A stretch of 64,000 nucleotides of DNA from Pseudoalteromonas luteoviolacea (GCF_001750165.1 NZ_CP015411.1:2074001-2138000), one strand, 5' to 3'. Shown: positions 33,063 to 42,784, counted from the first letter of the stretch. The notes: generated from the letters alone by a model not told the origin. Made by a program: numbers and translations.

Positions 33063-34031
33063 TTATGCCTCAGCAACGAATATAGCGCGCAGAGGAGCGG
33101 GGTAGCCTTCAATGGTTTTACTTGGGTCTAATGGGTCCAAGAAATCTGCAAGTGATTCCGTTTCCATCCATTCAGTCTTGCGCTGTTCATCTAATGAAGT
33201 GGTGTCTTTGTTGACGACACGAACGTTTTTAAAGCCAACACGCTCGAGCCACAATTTGAGAGCATCGCAACTTGGGATGTACCAGACGTTACGCATTTTG
33301 GCATATCGGTCGGTTGGTACCAGCACCGTGTTCACATCGCCCTCAATGACTAAAGTTTCAAGAACCAGCTCGCCGCCTTTGCGTAATTGTGCACGTAGTT
33401 GGCTTAAAAAGTCGATAGGTGAGCGCCTGTGATAAAGCACACCCATAGAAAATACCGTATCGAATGCTTTAAGCTCCGGTAATTGTTCTACACCTAATGG
33501 CAATAAATGTACATTTGGATCTGGGTTAAAGTGTTTAATCGCTTGGAATTGACTTAAAAACAAATCTGATGGGTCTATACCGACTACGAAATCAGCACCT
33601 GCGCCTTTCATACGCCACAAGTGGTATCCAGAGCCACAACCTATATCTAAAACGGTTCTACCGTGTAGATCACTAATGTGTGGCAGTAGTCTGTCCCATT
33701 TCCAATCACTGCGCCATTCAGTATCAATGTGAATACCGTGAATATGAAAAGGCCCTTTTCGCCATGGCATCATGCGCTTTAGTAGATGGCTTAATTGCTT
33801 TGTATGACCTTCTGAAAGCTCTTCACTTAAACCAAACTCCACGCGATCCGCGATATTTATGTGGTTTGTATTTGACTCAGGTAAGTTTTTAAGTACCTTT
33901 TCCCACTTTGGCCAATCACCATGCTGTGCTTCTTTTTGCCAGTGTGTAAGCTGTGCAGGCAAAGTATCTAACCAATGACTGAGCTGGTTTTTCGCAATGG
34001 CTGCGTAAAAGTCGTTAAACCAAGTATTCAT
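33063..34031 (-). CDS. cmoB: tRNA U34 carboxymethyltransferase CmoB
   Basis: CmoB transfers the carboxymethyl group of carboxy-SAM to 5-hydroxyuridine at tRNA position 34, giving cmo5U, which widens codon reading. The 322 residues match the usual 323. 'WRSDWKWDRLLPHISDLHGRTVLDIGCGSGYHLWRMKGAGADFVVGIDPS' is the Rossmann motif I of the family, 'FDTVFSMGVLYHRRSPIDFL' and 'NVWYIPS' are further signature blocks. It follows cmoA by 10 nt, with GAGG before its ATG. Its own 3' side now borders the IS; the old terminator there is split. Confidence 0.96.
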   Translation of the reverse strand: MNTWFNDFYAAIAKNQLSHWLDTLPAQLTHWQKEAQHGDWPKWEKVLKNLPESNTNHINIADRVEFGLSEELSEGHTKQLSHLLKRMMPWRKGPFHIHGIHIDTEWRSDWKWDRLLPHISDLHGRTVLDIGCGSGYHLWRMKGAGADFVVGIDPSDLFLSQFQAIKHFNPDPNVHLLPLGVEQLPELKAFDTVFSMGVLYHRRSPIDFLSQLRAQLRKGGELVLETLVIEGDVNTVLVPTDRYAKMRNVWYIPSCDALKLWLERVGFKNVRVVNKDTTSLDEQRKTEWMETESLADFLDPLDPSKTIEGYPAPLRAIFVAEA

Positions 34032-34041
34032 AATATCCTCG

Positions 34042-34767
34042 TTATTTTATTGCGACCATTGAGCAAAAGTTAAAGCACTGATACCAAACTTGGGTGTTAG
34101 AAAAGCCAACTTCTTCAAGTCTTTCAATATGTGTGCTCAAAGCATCTGTACGCATGATGTTTTCGATAGCTGTTCTTTTTTGGCTAATTTCTAACTCTGA
34201 GTATCCATTTTGACGCTTGAAGTCGTGGTGAAGGTCGATAAGCAAGTTATCTTTAATGTCGTTTTCGCCTTTTATCTTTTCAGATAGAAGCAGAACACCA
34301 CCAGGCTTTAAGCCTGCGTAGATTTTCTCAAGCACAGCCTGTCTTTGGTCTTGAGGGATAAACTGAAGTGTAAAGTTCATCGCAACGACACTTGCATTTT
34401 CAATGTTGATGTCGTTAATGTCGCCCAATTCCACATTGACAGGAACGTCTGATTTAAAGCCTTTCAGGTGTAACTTGCAGCGCTCAACCATAGGTGCTGA
34501 GTTATCAATGGCGATGATATGGCAGTTTTCTTTATCGATATTGCGACGCATGCTGAGCGTCACAGCACCTAAAGAACATCCTAAGTCATATAAGTTTGAA
34601 TTACTTTGCGCAAACTGACCTGCCAGTTTTCCCATCGTACTGACCATTGTTGCGTATCCAGGAACTGACCGTTGGATCATGTCTGGGAACACTTCAACGA
34701 CATTGGCATCAAATGTGAAGTCTTTTACCTCTTGCTCTGCGGCATAAATACTGTCTTTGCCTGTCAC
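34042..34767 (-). CDS. cmoA: Carboxy-S-adenosyl-L-methionine synthase CmoA
   Basis: CmoA makes carboxy-SAM from SAM and prephenate, the donor used by CmoB in tRNA wobble uridine modification. The sequence 'FTFDANVVEVFPDMIQRSVPGYATMVSTMGKLAGQF' and 'NLYDLGCSLGAVTLSMRRNI' are the family signatures. The GTG at 34767 is chosen: it aligns position by position with the E. coli start (VTGKDSIY against MSHRDTLF) and gives 241 residues with GAGAG about 10 nt upstream; the frame extends to a TTG at 34785. The gene is the first of a two-gene operon with cmoB. Confidence 0.95.
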   Translation of the reverse strand: MTGKDSIYAAEQEVKDFTFDANVVEVFPDMIQRSVPGYATMVSTMGKLAGQFAQSNSNLYDLGCSLGAVTLSMRRNIDKENCHIIAIDNSAPMVERCKLHLKGFKSDVPVNVELGDINDINIENASVVAMNFTLQFIPQDQRQAVLEKIYAGLKPGGVLLLSEKIKGENDIKDNLLIDLHHDFKRQNGYSELEISQKRTAIENIMRTDALSTHIERLEEVGFSNTQVWYQCFNFCSMVAIK

Positions 34768-34884
34768 AATACTACTCTCATACAAAAATAATCTCGCTAT
34801 TTTAGCATTTTATACTGGATAGTCAGTGATAAATTGAGTAGCTTGGCTACTATTAGTCATAAGAAGTAAAAAATGAGATAAAAA

Positions 34885-35574
34885 ATGGCGAAAAATAAAG
34901 TTGTCAGTACAGAAGATATCCTATCAACATTGTGTCACTCAGTGACTGAGGTACTTTCTTCAGCGAGTGGTAATCAGATATCCTATTCTGCGATGGTGCA
35001 AAAGATTACGCGTACTTGCATGCGACCGGATATTGGTTGCTTTGTGTTATTCGATGGCGGGTTTACAGGGTTAGTTGTGACTAATTTTACTGCTCAGGCG
35101 GCGATGGAAATCTATCAAGATTACATGCGTAACATGGGCATGCCGGAAAGTGAAATTGCACAAAGCCACTTATCAGACGATGTATCAAATGTAATGGGCG
35201 AATTGATGAACCAAATTGTTGGTGATTTCACGGGTAAAGTGAGAGAGCAATTACATACCTCAATCACGCAAAACCAGCCGAAAATGATGGCAATTAACAA
35301 GCAGGTTCAAATCTCGGTTGATACAACCATGGATAGACCACAAGCAAGACGAGTCACTTTTACCACGCAAGGACAGAATATTTTCTACCTTGAGTTGGCA
35401 ATGGACAAAACAGAGTTTATTAAGTTACATGATTTTGATATAGCAGAATCTGTTGACCCAGATGACATCATTGCGAATCAAAGCTCAACGTCAACAAAGT
35501 CAAAAGCGACAAAACAAGCAGAACCTCAAGAAGACGCTGCTGATGATGATTTTATGGCTGAACTAGGCCTTTAA
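34885..35574 (+). CDS. DUF3334 family protein (CheX-like)
   Basis: A 229-residue cytoplasmic protein of the DUF3334 family. Its fold is expected to resemble the CheX/CheC/FliY chemotaxis phosphatases: the 'SHLSDDVSNVMGELMNQIVGDFTGKVREQL' stretch has the acidic/Asn-containing helix (E...N) used by CheX-type proteins for phosphatase action. A Gln/Ser/Thr/Lys-rich linker and acidic tail (about 195-229) is unstructured. It lies between divergently oriented cmoA and a convergent hybrid kinase, consistent with a role in phospho-signalling. The start has only a weak ribosome site. Confidence 0.8.
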   Translation: MAKNKVVSTEDILSTLCHSVTEVLSSASGNQISYSAMVQKITRTCMRPDIGCFVLFDGGFTGLVVTNFTAQAAMEIYQDYMRNMGMPESEIAQSHLSDDVSNVMGELMNQIVGDFTGKVREQLHTSITQNQPKMMAINKQVQISVDTTMDRPQARRVTFTTQGQNIFYLELAMDKTEFIKLHDFDIAESVDPDDIIANQSSTSTKSKATKQAEPQEDAADDDFMAELGL

Positions 35575-35584
35575 TCGTTTTATT

Positions 35585-35616
35585 AGCCCACCATGTTATT
35601 TGGTGGGCTTTATTTC
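35585..35616. terminator. Bidirectional intrinsic terminator
   Basis: AGCCCACCA (35585-35593) and TGGTGGGCT (35601-35609) form a perfect 9-bp stem with a 7-nt loop and a T-rich tail. It separates the DUF3334 gene from the convergent hybrid kinase. Confidence 0.85.
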
Positions 35617-38600
35617 TTAACTTTCTAATTCACTCTCACTGGGTATTGCCTGAAGAAGTTCGTAGGCTTCTGAAAATTGAAATCTCGATACCATCACTTT
35701 AAGCTCTTTTAAAGTATCCTTATCCAACCCTTCATTTGCATCAATTTGTTCAACGATTTCGGTCGCTTTGGAGTCATAATCTTTTAAAGCTTGAGCAAGC
35801 TCTTTGAGTGAGTATGTCTGTTTAGGGGAAGTAGACTTTTGACTTCGCTCTAGCAATAACGCAGCCTTTCCTTTGAGCTCTTGAAGATAATTGGCTAGTG
35901 TATCTATGTGCTCAGAATCAATGCTATCTTGTTTTACTTGCTCTTCTAAAGTAGCTGCAACTTCTGAGAAGTAATCCATAGAGAGGTTAGCACCGGCACC
36001 TTTCATGGCATGTAAAATATCCAGTGCAAGCTCTAAATTTCCCATACTGATCGATTGTTTTAAATTAATCACTTCCTCTACTTGTTGAGTTATAAATTTA
36101 TCAAGTAGTTTAAAGTAAACGGCTTCGTTGTTTGCGGCCCGTTGCACGCCCTCTGCAATGTTTACGCCGTCTAAAACTAGGTCAATGTCAGGCTCATGCT
36201 GTGGTTGTTGAGCAACTGGAGCTTCTTGTTTTGGAATGTCGCTGTCAAGTGTGTCCAAAATGGATTTGATGAGTCCTTCAACGTCAATTGGTTTCGATAC
36301 ATGCCCATTCATGCCTGCATTTAAGCACAACTCAATATCAGGTCCCATGGCATTGGCGGTCATCGCGAGGATCGGAAGCTGTTTGGCAGGTATTGTTTCA
36401 CGAATGGCTTTTGTCGCTTCAACCCCATCCATGACGGGCATTTGCATATCCATAAGAACAATATCATACTGTTTATTTTGCACTGCCTTTAATGCCATTT
36501 CGCCATTACACGCGACGCTGACTTGCGCCCCATGGAAAGTTAATATTTCGACTGCAATTTCCTGATTAACGGGTTGGTCTTCTGCAACCAAAATGTTTAA
36601 ATCTTTAAGTGCGTTACGGTTTTCTATTGGTTCTTGTTTTACTAGTTGGACAGTTTCGACACCAAAACACTCCTGTAAGCAGTCTAATAAGCTCGAGGGA
36701 TTAAAAGGCTTGAACAGCATGCTGTCAATCATGGCTTGGTGTGTTTCTTTGAATCCGACTTCATGACCGTGCGCAGTGACCAGTACGAAGTAATTTTGTA
36801 GCTTTTGCTGCTTTAAATATTCAATGGTGTCGATACCATTTAAATTAGGCATATGCCAGTCAACAAAAATGATATCGAACTGTTCGGTAGTCGGGCTTAG
36901 CTGATCGACAAAATGCTTGCCACTTTCAAATAACGTGACACTGAAACCGAGCGATTGGAGCATGGTTTCGAGAATATCTCTTGCATCTTCATTGTCATCG
37001 ATAACACAAGCTGTTTTACCACTGAATGTAAGCGGTTTTTCTACAGCAGTTGAAGCGTAATTATTGATTTCCATTGCTAAGGTGAAGTAAAACTCTGAGC
37101 CTTTATTAAGTTCACTTTCAACGAATATTTCACCGCCAAGTAGTTTTACCAATTGTTGTGAAATAGTGAGACCAAGTCCCGTTCCGCCATACTTACGTGT
37201 GGTGGATGTATCAGCTTGAGAAAAAGATTGGAACAACTTTGTTTGTTGCTCCGTACTCATACCAATACCACTATCTTTTACAGAGAATGTTAACTTAGCT
37301 TTATCTGATTGAATATCTTGCATGGTAATGGACAAGGTAACGCCGCCATACTCTGTAAATTTGACGGCATTTCCTGCAAGATTAATAAGCACTTGCGAGA
37401 GCCTCAAGGGGTCACCAAGAAAATTGTTTGGTAAGTCTGAGGGGATATCGAAGACCAAATCGAGTTGTTTTTCTTGTGCCTTTATACCAACAATGGTCGT
37501 GACATTATCGAGTACCTTATCCAATTCAAATGGGACATGCTCAATTTCAACTTTCCCCGCTTCAATTTTTGAGAAATCTAAAATATCGTTGATAAGCTTA
37601 AGTAACTGTTTGGCCGCGTAATCTATTTTCGTCACATAGCCCAGCTGCTTAGGCGATAGATCTGAATTCATTGCTAAATGTGCCATACCAATTATGGCAT
37701 TCATTGGAGAGCGGATTTCGTGACTCATATTGGCGAGAAACTCACCTTTTACTTGCGCATTTTTATCCGCTTCTTCTTTTGCACTGAGCATTTGACGCTC
37801 AAGTTCATTACGTTCGGTGACATCTAAGAATGTACCTACAACACCACCTACGTTACCAAGGCTATCGAAGAAGGGCGCTTCGTAGACAACTAATTCTCGG
37901 GGTTCTTTAAGGTGATTATCCATGGAAAGGGCAAATGAGTGCGCTTCTTTTTGATCGATAGTGCGCTGAGATTTATGATCTAAGTATGCTGCGGTTTGTC
38001 CATCAAACACATCATTCAAATGAGAGTCAGTCACTTCGACTTCAAATTTGTCGATAAAAGATAAAAAAGCACGGTTTACGCCCATAAAGGTACCTTTTTT
38101 ATCTCTGTAATAAGTTGGGTTTGGAATGGCGTTAATAATATGCAAGGTGAGCTCAAGGTGAGCAGCCAGTGCATTTTCAGCTTCAACTTGCTTTTGGGTA
38201 TTTTCACTTAACCTTAACTGTATGCTCAAATCTTCACATAACAGTTTGAGGCAGTGTTTTTGTACTTCTTTGGGCGGGTGGGTGAATGTGATCACCACAG
38301 TGCCTGTCAGTTCGTCACTCATTATCAGGGGGATATACAAAACCGTGTGTACCTCTAAAGTTAAGCCATCTTTATGTAACACTGCGTTTTGACCTTCACT
38401 CACATACGCCTGAGTTTGTCTTTGAGAGACGAGTTTGCTGACTTGTACAGATTGCTCATCGAAATAAGCTGCAAACCCCACTAAAGTTTGTTGAATAAAA
38501 TGATCATCCTCATAACGGTAGAGTGAAACACTTGGACTTTGAAAGTGGTCAGCGAAGAAGTTGGCAGCCAAAGTCCTCATCTGAGAAGGTGAGTTACAAT

Positions 38601-39387
38601 GACGAATTTCTTCACTAAATGCATGCCTTATCTTGGCAATATCAGCACGTTCATCAAGCTTTCTATACGTCAACGACACAGCTTGAACAATGTCAGCAAC
38701 TTCGCCTCGAAGCTCAGCAGGCAGTGAAATACTCTGGCCATTATAATTTTTATCGATACAGAATGCTCGATGCAGCAAAGTAAAGGGGGTGATCAGTCTC
38801 TTATTCAAGTAGTAGAAAATAAATAAGGCGAAAAGCAGCAGTGTGATCAGGCTTACCCAGAGGTAGAAAAGCAAGTCGCTGCTGCCTTGGTGTAGCTGTT
38901 GTTTTGCTTGTTGCAGCTGTTGTTTGGTTGATTTAATGGCGACATCTATGGCATTGGTTGTTTGTTGATGGACATCGATTAACGCATTGTCTTGAGCTTG
39001 GTTAGAGCCTTTTTTGTCAATTGATTCATAAAGTGTTTGCATCACTTTATAGGTGTTAAAGGCGTGAGTTAAATAACTATCTTGTGGGTAAGTGCGAGTT
39101 TTTTCTGTCAAAGCATCTAGCGTGACTCTTGAGCTAATAAGCTGTGTTTGAATGCGTGTATTAGCCTTAGTTGTATCTTGTTTTGAAATGTGAGTATTTA
39201 TACTGAAAAATAAAGCCAAATTTGTAGTTTGTAATTGATTTAATACATCGTATTGGTCGTTGAGTTGCTCGATTTGGAGCTCATGATTCGTCATCTTATT
39301 TTCCCAATTAGACATAACGATTAGGCTGATAACGAGCAGTGCAGGGAGTAGTACAAAAAACGAATGAAACATTGTTTTTATTGACAT
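35617..39387 (-). CDS. Hybrid sensor histidine kinase (HK-REC-REC-Hpt)
   Basis: A 1256-residue multi-domain membrane kinase. TM1 is about 7-26 and TM2 about 171-193, enclosing a periplasmic helical sensor. Then come a GAF-like region (about 245-395), a PAS domain (about 410-530), a HisKA domain with H556 (FLANMSHEIRSPMN), and a HATPase domain with N-box (GNAVKFTEYGG), G1 (DSGIGM) and G2 (GGTGLGL). Two receivers follow, with phospho-acceptors D843 (IIFVDWHMP) and D980 (IVLMDMQMP). The C-terminal Hpt domain has H1126 (ILHAMKGAGANL). This is a full His-Asp-His-Asp-type phosphorelay in one chain, although the second receiver may instead be the output. It is divergent from the receiver-kinase gene at 39494, its likely partner. 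Confidence 0.93.
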   Translation of the reverse strand: MSIKTMFHSFFVLLPALLVISLIVMSNWENKMTNHELQIEQLNDQYDVLNQLQTTNLALFFSINTHISKQDTTKANTRIQTQLISSRVTLDALTEKTRTYPQDSYLTHAFNTYKVMQTLYESIDKKGSNQAQDNALIDVHQQTTNAIDVAIKSTKQQLQQAKQQLHQGSSDLLFYLWVSLITLLLFALFIFYYLNKRLITPFTLLHRAFCIDKNYNGQSISLPAELRGEVADIVQAVSLTYRKLDERADIAKIRHAFSEEIRHCNSPSQMRTLAANFFADHFQSPSVSLYRYEDDHFIQQTLVGFAAYFDEQSVQVSKLVSQRQTQAYVSEGQNAVLHKDGLTLEVHTVLYIPLIMSDELTGTVVITFTHPPKEVQKHCLKLLCEDLSIQLRLSENTQKQVEAENALAAHLELTLHIINAIPNPTYYRDKKGTFMGVNRAFLSFIDKFEVEVTDSHLNDVFDGQTAAYLDHKSQRTIDQKEAHSFALSMDNHLKEPRELVVYEAPFFDSLGNVGGVVGTFLDVTERNELERQMLSAKEEADKNAQVKGEFLANMSHEIRSPMNAIIGMAHLAMNSDLSPKQLGYVTKIDYAAKQLLKLINDILDFSKIEAGKVEIEHVPFELDKVLDNVTTIVGIKAQEKQLDLVFDIPSDLPNNFLGDPLRLSQVLINLAGNAVKFTEYGGVTLSITMQDIQSDKAKLTFSVKDSGIGMSTEQQTKLFQSFSQADTSTTRKYGGTGLGLTISQQLVKLLGGEIFVESELNKGSEFYFTLAMEINNYASTAVEKPLTFSGKTACVIDDNEDARDILETMLQSLGFSVTLFESGKHFVDQLSPTTEQFDIIFVDWHMPNLNGIDTIEYLKQQKLQNYFVLVTAHGHEVGFKETHQAMIDSMLFKPFNPSSLLDCLQECFGVETVQLVKQEPIENRNALKDLNILVAEDQPVNQEIAVEILTFHGAQVSVACNGEMALKAVQNKQYDIVLMDMQMPVMDGVEATKAIRETIPAKQLPILAMTANAMGPDIELCLNAGMNGHVSKPIDVEGLIKSILDTLDSDIPKQEAPVAQQPQHEPDIDLVLDGVNIAEGVQRAANNEAVYFKLLDKFITQQVEEVINLKQSISMGNLELALDILHAMKGAGANLSMDYFSEVAATLEEQVKQDSIDSEHIDTLANYLQELKGKAALLLERSQKSTSPKQTYSLKELAQALKDYDSKATEIVEQIDANEGLDKDTLKELKVMVSRFQFSEAYELLQAIPSESELES

Positions 39388-39493
39388 AACTTACTTTCCA
39401 AAACTTGACTAATATTAACAATAGTCGCACGCACGTAATTAACAAGCGGTGTGAATTGTCTGAAGGAGCTGGATAAAGTAGAAGGGTGCTAAA

Positions 39494-40603
39494 ATGGCAG
39501 AAATACTCATAGTTGATGATGTCGCGGAAAACCTACAAATTCTGCAATTGATATTAAGGGATGAAGGACATAAAGTGTTTGCAGCGATCAGTGGTGAGAT
39601 TGCTTTAAACATAGCGCATGAACACTCACCTGAGTTGGTTATATCTGATATCAATATGCCAGTTATGGATGGTTTAGCATTATGTAAAACGCTTAAGAGC
39701 TCTGCAAAAACTCGTGATATTCCGGTTATCTTTGTCAGTGCTGAGCGAGAGACTGATAATATAGTAGAGGCTTTAGAAGTAGGTGGTGTTGATTATATCA
39801 CTAAACCTTTTAAACCGGCCGAAGTATTAGCCAGAGTCAATACCCAGTTGAAGTTGTTGGATGCGCATCGGTTAGCTGTGAAGCAGCAGCTTTCTCAAGT
39901 CATGAATCAAATGGTGGTTGGTATTGCTCATGAGATAAATACGCCACTGGGCGCTGCCATCACAGCGGTGACGCATTTCGAAAGTATATTGACGCAATTA
40001 TTGGGTGCCTTTGAACAGGAAACTTTGAGCGCACAGCAGCTCATGGATGGTTTGAGTGAGTCAAAACAAGGCGTGGCATTGTGTGAGCGAAATTTGTTAC
40101 GTGTAGCGCAGTTTGTAAAAGTGTTAAAAGAAATTGCAAGGGTCGAGCGTCCGACATCGCCAACTCAGCTGAGTGTGATTGCATTGCTAAACGACCTAAA
40201 ATCTGATTGGGGGAAAAAAGATGTTCAGATTCAGGTCAGCGCGGTAGAAGCGAGTTTTGTGTCTGATAGAGACATTCTGATGTCAGTATTTAATAACTTG
40301 ATTGAGAATTCTGTCGCACACGGCAATTTAAAAAGCGACAAAGCAATTTCGATTGAGGTGGCATTAAAAGAGCAGCACATTGAGTTTTTGTATTACGATC
40401 ATGGAGAGGGGCTGCAAGGTATTTCTATTGATGAACTGCTAAAACCCTTTATTACCACAAAACGAGGTAATAGTGGCCACGTTGGATTGAGTGCACCGGT
40501 AACGGCAAATTTGATTAGCTCAGCGCTTAAAGGTGCTTATCAGTTACTTGATAGGGGAAGAGGGTTAGAGTGGATGATAGAAATCCCTGAAAATTCAGAT
40601 TGA
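39494..40603 (+). CDS. Receiver-histidine kinase hybrid (REC-HK)
   Basis: A 369-residue soluble signalling protein. Residues 1-120 are a receiver with D8/D9 and phospho-acceptor D52 (VISDINMP) and K104 (YITKPFKP). Then come a HisKA-like dimerisation helix with H146 (VGIAHEINTPLGA) and an ATPase domain ('FNNLIENSVAHGN' N-box, 'YYDHGEGLQG' G1, 'KRGNSGHVGLSAPVT' G2). The order, receiver before kinase, is that of proteins that accept a signal from another kinase and pass it on. It is divergent from the large hybrid kinase across a 106-bp gap; the two are probably one pathway. Confidence 0.9.
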   Translation: MAEILIVDDVAENLQILQLILRDEGHKVFAAISGEIALNIAHEHSPELVISDINMPVMDGLALCKTLKSSAKTRDIPVIFVSAERETDNIVEALEVGGVDYITKPFKPAEVLARVNTQLKLLDAHRLAVKQQLSQVMNQMVVGIAHEINTPLGAAITAVTHFESILTQLLGAFEQETLSAQQLMDGLSESKQGVALCERNLLRVAQFVKVLKEIARVERPTSPTQLSVIALLNDLKSDWGKKDVQIQVSAVEASFVSDRDILMSVFNNLIENSVAHGNLKSDKAISIEVALKEQHIEFLYYDHGEGLQGISIDELLKPFITTKRGNSGHVGLSAPVTANLISSALKGAYQLLDRGRGLEWMIEIPENSD

Positions 40604-40686
40604 TCTGAATCAACGATTGACAATTATCAATAGCAACGAGGACATAAGTCCTTATGTAGGAGGCTTTATTTCACTAAGCTCGCGGG

Positions 40687-40705
40687 CAAAGATATTATAT
40701 CTTTG
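40687..40705. promoter_or_regulatory. Palindrome upstream of oxygenase gene
   Basis: CAAAGATA-TTA-TATCTTTG is a perfect palindrome with 8-bp arms, 78 bp before the start at 40783. A second smaller stem, ACATAAG-TC-CTTATGT, lies at 40642-40657. These are candidate operator or leader elements. Confidence 0.4.
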
Positions 40706-40782
40706 TTCGAGTATTAATTATAAATAATTCTTATGATTAATGTTTTGAATTGAAGTCACGCAAAAAAATTGGTGGAACCACT

Positions 40783-41625
40783 ATGCAACAGCTACCTACA
40801 GTTGATTATAAGTCATCTACAGCAGCAAAAGAATTTGTTGAGTCTCTTCGTAACACAGGTTTCGGTGTACTTAAAAATCACCCAATCCCGAAAGAGCTTG
40901 TAGAGTCTATATATAAAAACTGGCAAGAGTTCTTCTACACAGAAGAAAAGCACGACTTCCTATTTGACAAGGACACTCAAGATGGCTATTTCCCACCGGA
41001 AGTTTCAGAAGTCGCTAAAGGCTTTACTGTAAAAGATATTAAGGAATATTTTCACGTTTATCCAAAAGGTCGCGTTCCTGCTCAGCTTGAAGCTGAGATC
41101 AGGGAATACTACCGCCTTGCAAACGAGTTTGCAGCTGAGCTATTAAGCTGGGTTCAAGCGGAAGCGCCAGAGGATGTACGTGCGAAGTTTTCGATCGATC
41201 TTAAAGATATGATCAAAGACTCAGATCAGACGTTATTACGCGTCTTACACTACCCACCGATGACTGGAGACGAAGAGCCTGGTGCTATTCGTGCGGCAGC
41301 ACACGGTGATATTAACCTATTAACTGTTTTACCAGCTTCAAATGAGCCAGGTTTACAAGTTCAAAGAGGTGACGGCAGCTGGTTAGATGTACCATGTGAT
41401 TTTGGTTCATTGATCATCAATATTGGTGACATGTTGCAGGAAGCTTCAGGCGGTTACTTCCCATCTACAATTCATAGAGTAATCAACCCTACGGGTAAGG
41501 CGAGTGATAAATCACGAATTTCATTACCGCTGTTTTTACACCCGAAGCCAGAGGTTGTATTATCGGAGCGTTATACAGCAGACTTATATTTGCAAGAACG
41601 CCTAAGAGAGTTGGGTGTTAAGTAA
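40783..41625 (+). CDS. 2-oxoglutarate/Fe(II)-dependent oxygenase (isopenicillin N synthase family)
   Basis: A 280-residue member of the 2OG-Fe(II) oxygenase/isopenicillin N synthase family. The HxD...H iron site is visible in 'AAHGDINLLTVLPA' and 'YFPSTIHRVINP', and the 2OG-binding RxS in 'KSRISLPLFLHP'. The N-terminal 'TGFGVLKNHPIPKELVESIYKNWQEFF' is typical of the family. The ATG at 40783 (GGTGGAAC 5 nt upstream) is chosen over the open frame from 40750. It catalyses oxidation of some small molecule; the substrate is not predictable. It ends in a strong terminator before the nag operator, so it is a separate unit. Confidence 0.9.
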   Translation: MQQLPTVDYKSSTAAKEFVESLRNTGFGVLKNHPIPKELVESIYKNWQEFFYTEEKHDFLFDKDTQDGYFPPEVSEVAKGFTVKDIKEYFHVYPKGRVPAQLEAEIREYYRLANEFAAELLSWVQAEAPEDVRAKFSIDLKDMIKDSDQTLLRVLHYPPMTGDEEPGAIRAAAHGDINLLTVLPASNEPGLQVQRGDGSWLDVPCDFGSLIINIGDMLQEASGGYFPSTIHRVINPTGKASDKSRISLPLFLHPKPEVVLSERYTADLYLQERLRELGVK

Positions 41626-41645
41626 GTAATTGATTATAAAATAAA

Positions 41646-41673
41646 AAACGGCCTTTTTATGGCCGTTTTTTTG
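41646..41673 (+). terminator. Terminator of oxygenase gene
   Basis: AAAACGGCC pairs with GGCCGTTTT around a TTTTTAT loop, followed by a T-run. It sits about 20 bases after the stop. Confidence 0.85.
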
Positions 41674-41770
41674 TGTTTATATACAGCTGACTTTTGAAAT
41701 TTTCCTGACAATTAGTTCAAAGTGTGCAATATTAAAATTTCTCAAACTGAGAAAAAATAATAAAAAACTT

Positions 41771-41788
41771 AATGACAACGCTGTCATT
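41771..41788. promoter_or_regulatory. Candidate NagR-type operator upstream of nagK
   Basis: AATGACAACGCTGTCATT, an 18-bp palindrome, 84 bp before nagK. Read on the other strand it matches the site upstream of nagB at 17 of 18 positions. It agrees with the TGACA...TGTCA palindrome reported for LacI-type NagR control of GlcNAc genes in Alteromonadales (from memory). It overlaps a possible -35 (ATGACA), with a possible -10 TAACAT at 41796-41801. Confidence 0.75.
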
Positions 41789-41872
41789 TATTGTGTAACA
41801 TCAAATCAACATGACTGAATACTGTGTCGCGGACAAATTCGCGTTCATATCTTATTTTTTAGGGGTCGCTTA

Positions 41873-42784
41873 ATGATGGCTAAACAGGTTGAACAAGACC
41901 AGTTGTATATAGGTATTGATGGGGGCGGTACAAAATGCCGAGCAACCATCTACTCAATTAAAAACGGCGTTTTGGGAACTGGTCTCGGTGGGCCTGCTAA
42001 TCCTCTTCATGGTTTTGAAAGAACCATTGAGTCAATTATGGTATCGACTCAATTGGCACTGCAGGATGCAGGACTAAGAATTGAAGCAGTTCATAATCTC
42101 TATGCAGGTCTTGGCCTTGCGGGAGTGAATTTGCCAGCACTACATGAAAAAATAATGCGATGGGATCATCCGTTTAAGCAGATGTTTCTAACAACTGACC
42201 TTCATACTGCTTGTATTGGTGCGCATGAAGGCGGTGATGGCGCTGTAATCATTACAGGTACTGGTTCATGTGGTTTTGCCATGGTGGATGGTGTCTCTGT
42301 TAATTATGGTGGTCATGGATTCGCGCAAGGTGATATGGGCAGTGGTGCTTGGATGGGACTTGAAGCGGTAAAAGCTGCATTGCTTTCAATCGATAAACTT
42401 GGTCCGACAACGTCATTAAGTGACACGTTAAAACAGCACTTTAATACCACAACAGCGATGGGTATTGCCGAGCAAATGGCGGGTAAGCCTTCGAGCAGTT
42501 ATGCGCAATTAGCTAGATTCGTGTTAGCAGCGGCAGAAGACAAAGACGAAGTTGCTTTGAATATCGTCAGAGATGGTGCTGATTATATTAGTAAACTCGC
42601 ACATCGTTTGATGGAGAATAACCCGCCGCGTCTATCAATGATAGGTGGCTTATCTGAACCATTACGTAAATGGCTTGACCCTGAAATTGCAAAGATTGTT
42701 GAATCTCCTAAACAGCCTCCAGAAATGGGCGCAATTTTCTTTGCAATCCAAAGTGTTGAGCAGCAGTCTGAAAAGGCGGTATGA
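41873..42784 (+). CDS. nagK: N-acetylglucosamine kinase (BadF/BcrA family)
   Basis: A 303-residue ATP-dependent kinase that makes GlcNAc-6-phosphate from GlcNAc. The motifs 'LYIGIDGGGTKCRATIY' (phosphate 1), 'GAVIITGTGSCGFAMVDG' (phosphate 2), 'YGGHGFAQGDMGSGAWMGLEAVKAAL' and 'SMIGGLSEP' (adenosine) are those of the Alteromonadales-type NagK of the BadF/BadG/BcrA family. Two ATGs in tandem (41873, 41876) follow an AGGGG ribosome site. It is the first gene of the nagK-nagA-nagX run, downstream of an operator shared with nagB; the next gene overlaps by 4 nt, an ATGA coupling. Confidence 0.93.
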   Translation: MMAKQVEQDQLYIGIDGGGTKCRATIYSIKNGVLGTGLGGPANPLHGFERTIESIMVSTQLALQDAGLRIEAVHNLYAGLGLAGVNLPALHEKIMRWDHPFKQMFLTTDLHTACIGAHEGGDGAVIITGTGSCGFAMVDGVSVNYGGHGFAQGDMGSGAWMGLEAVKAALLSIDKLGPTTSLSDTLKQHFNTTTAMGIAEQMAGKPSSSYAQLARFVLAAAEDKDEVALNIVRDGADYISKLAHRLMENNPPRLSMIGGLSEPLRKWLDPEIAKIVESPKQPPEMGAIFFAIQSVEQQSEKAV

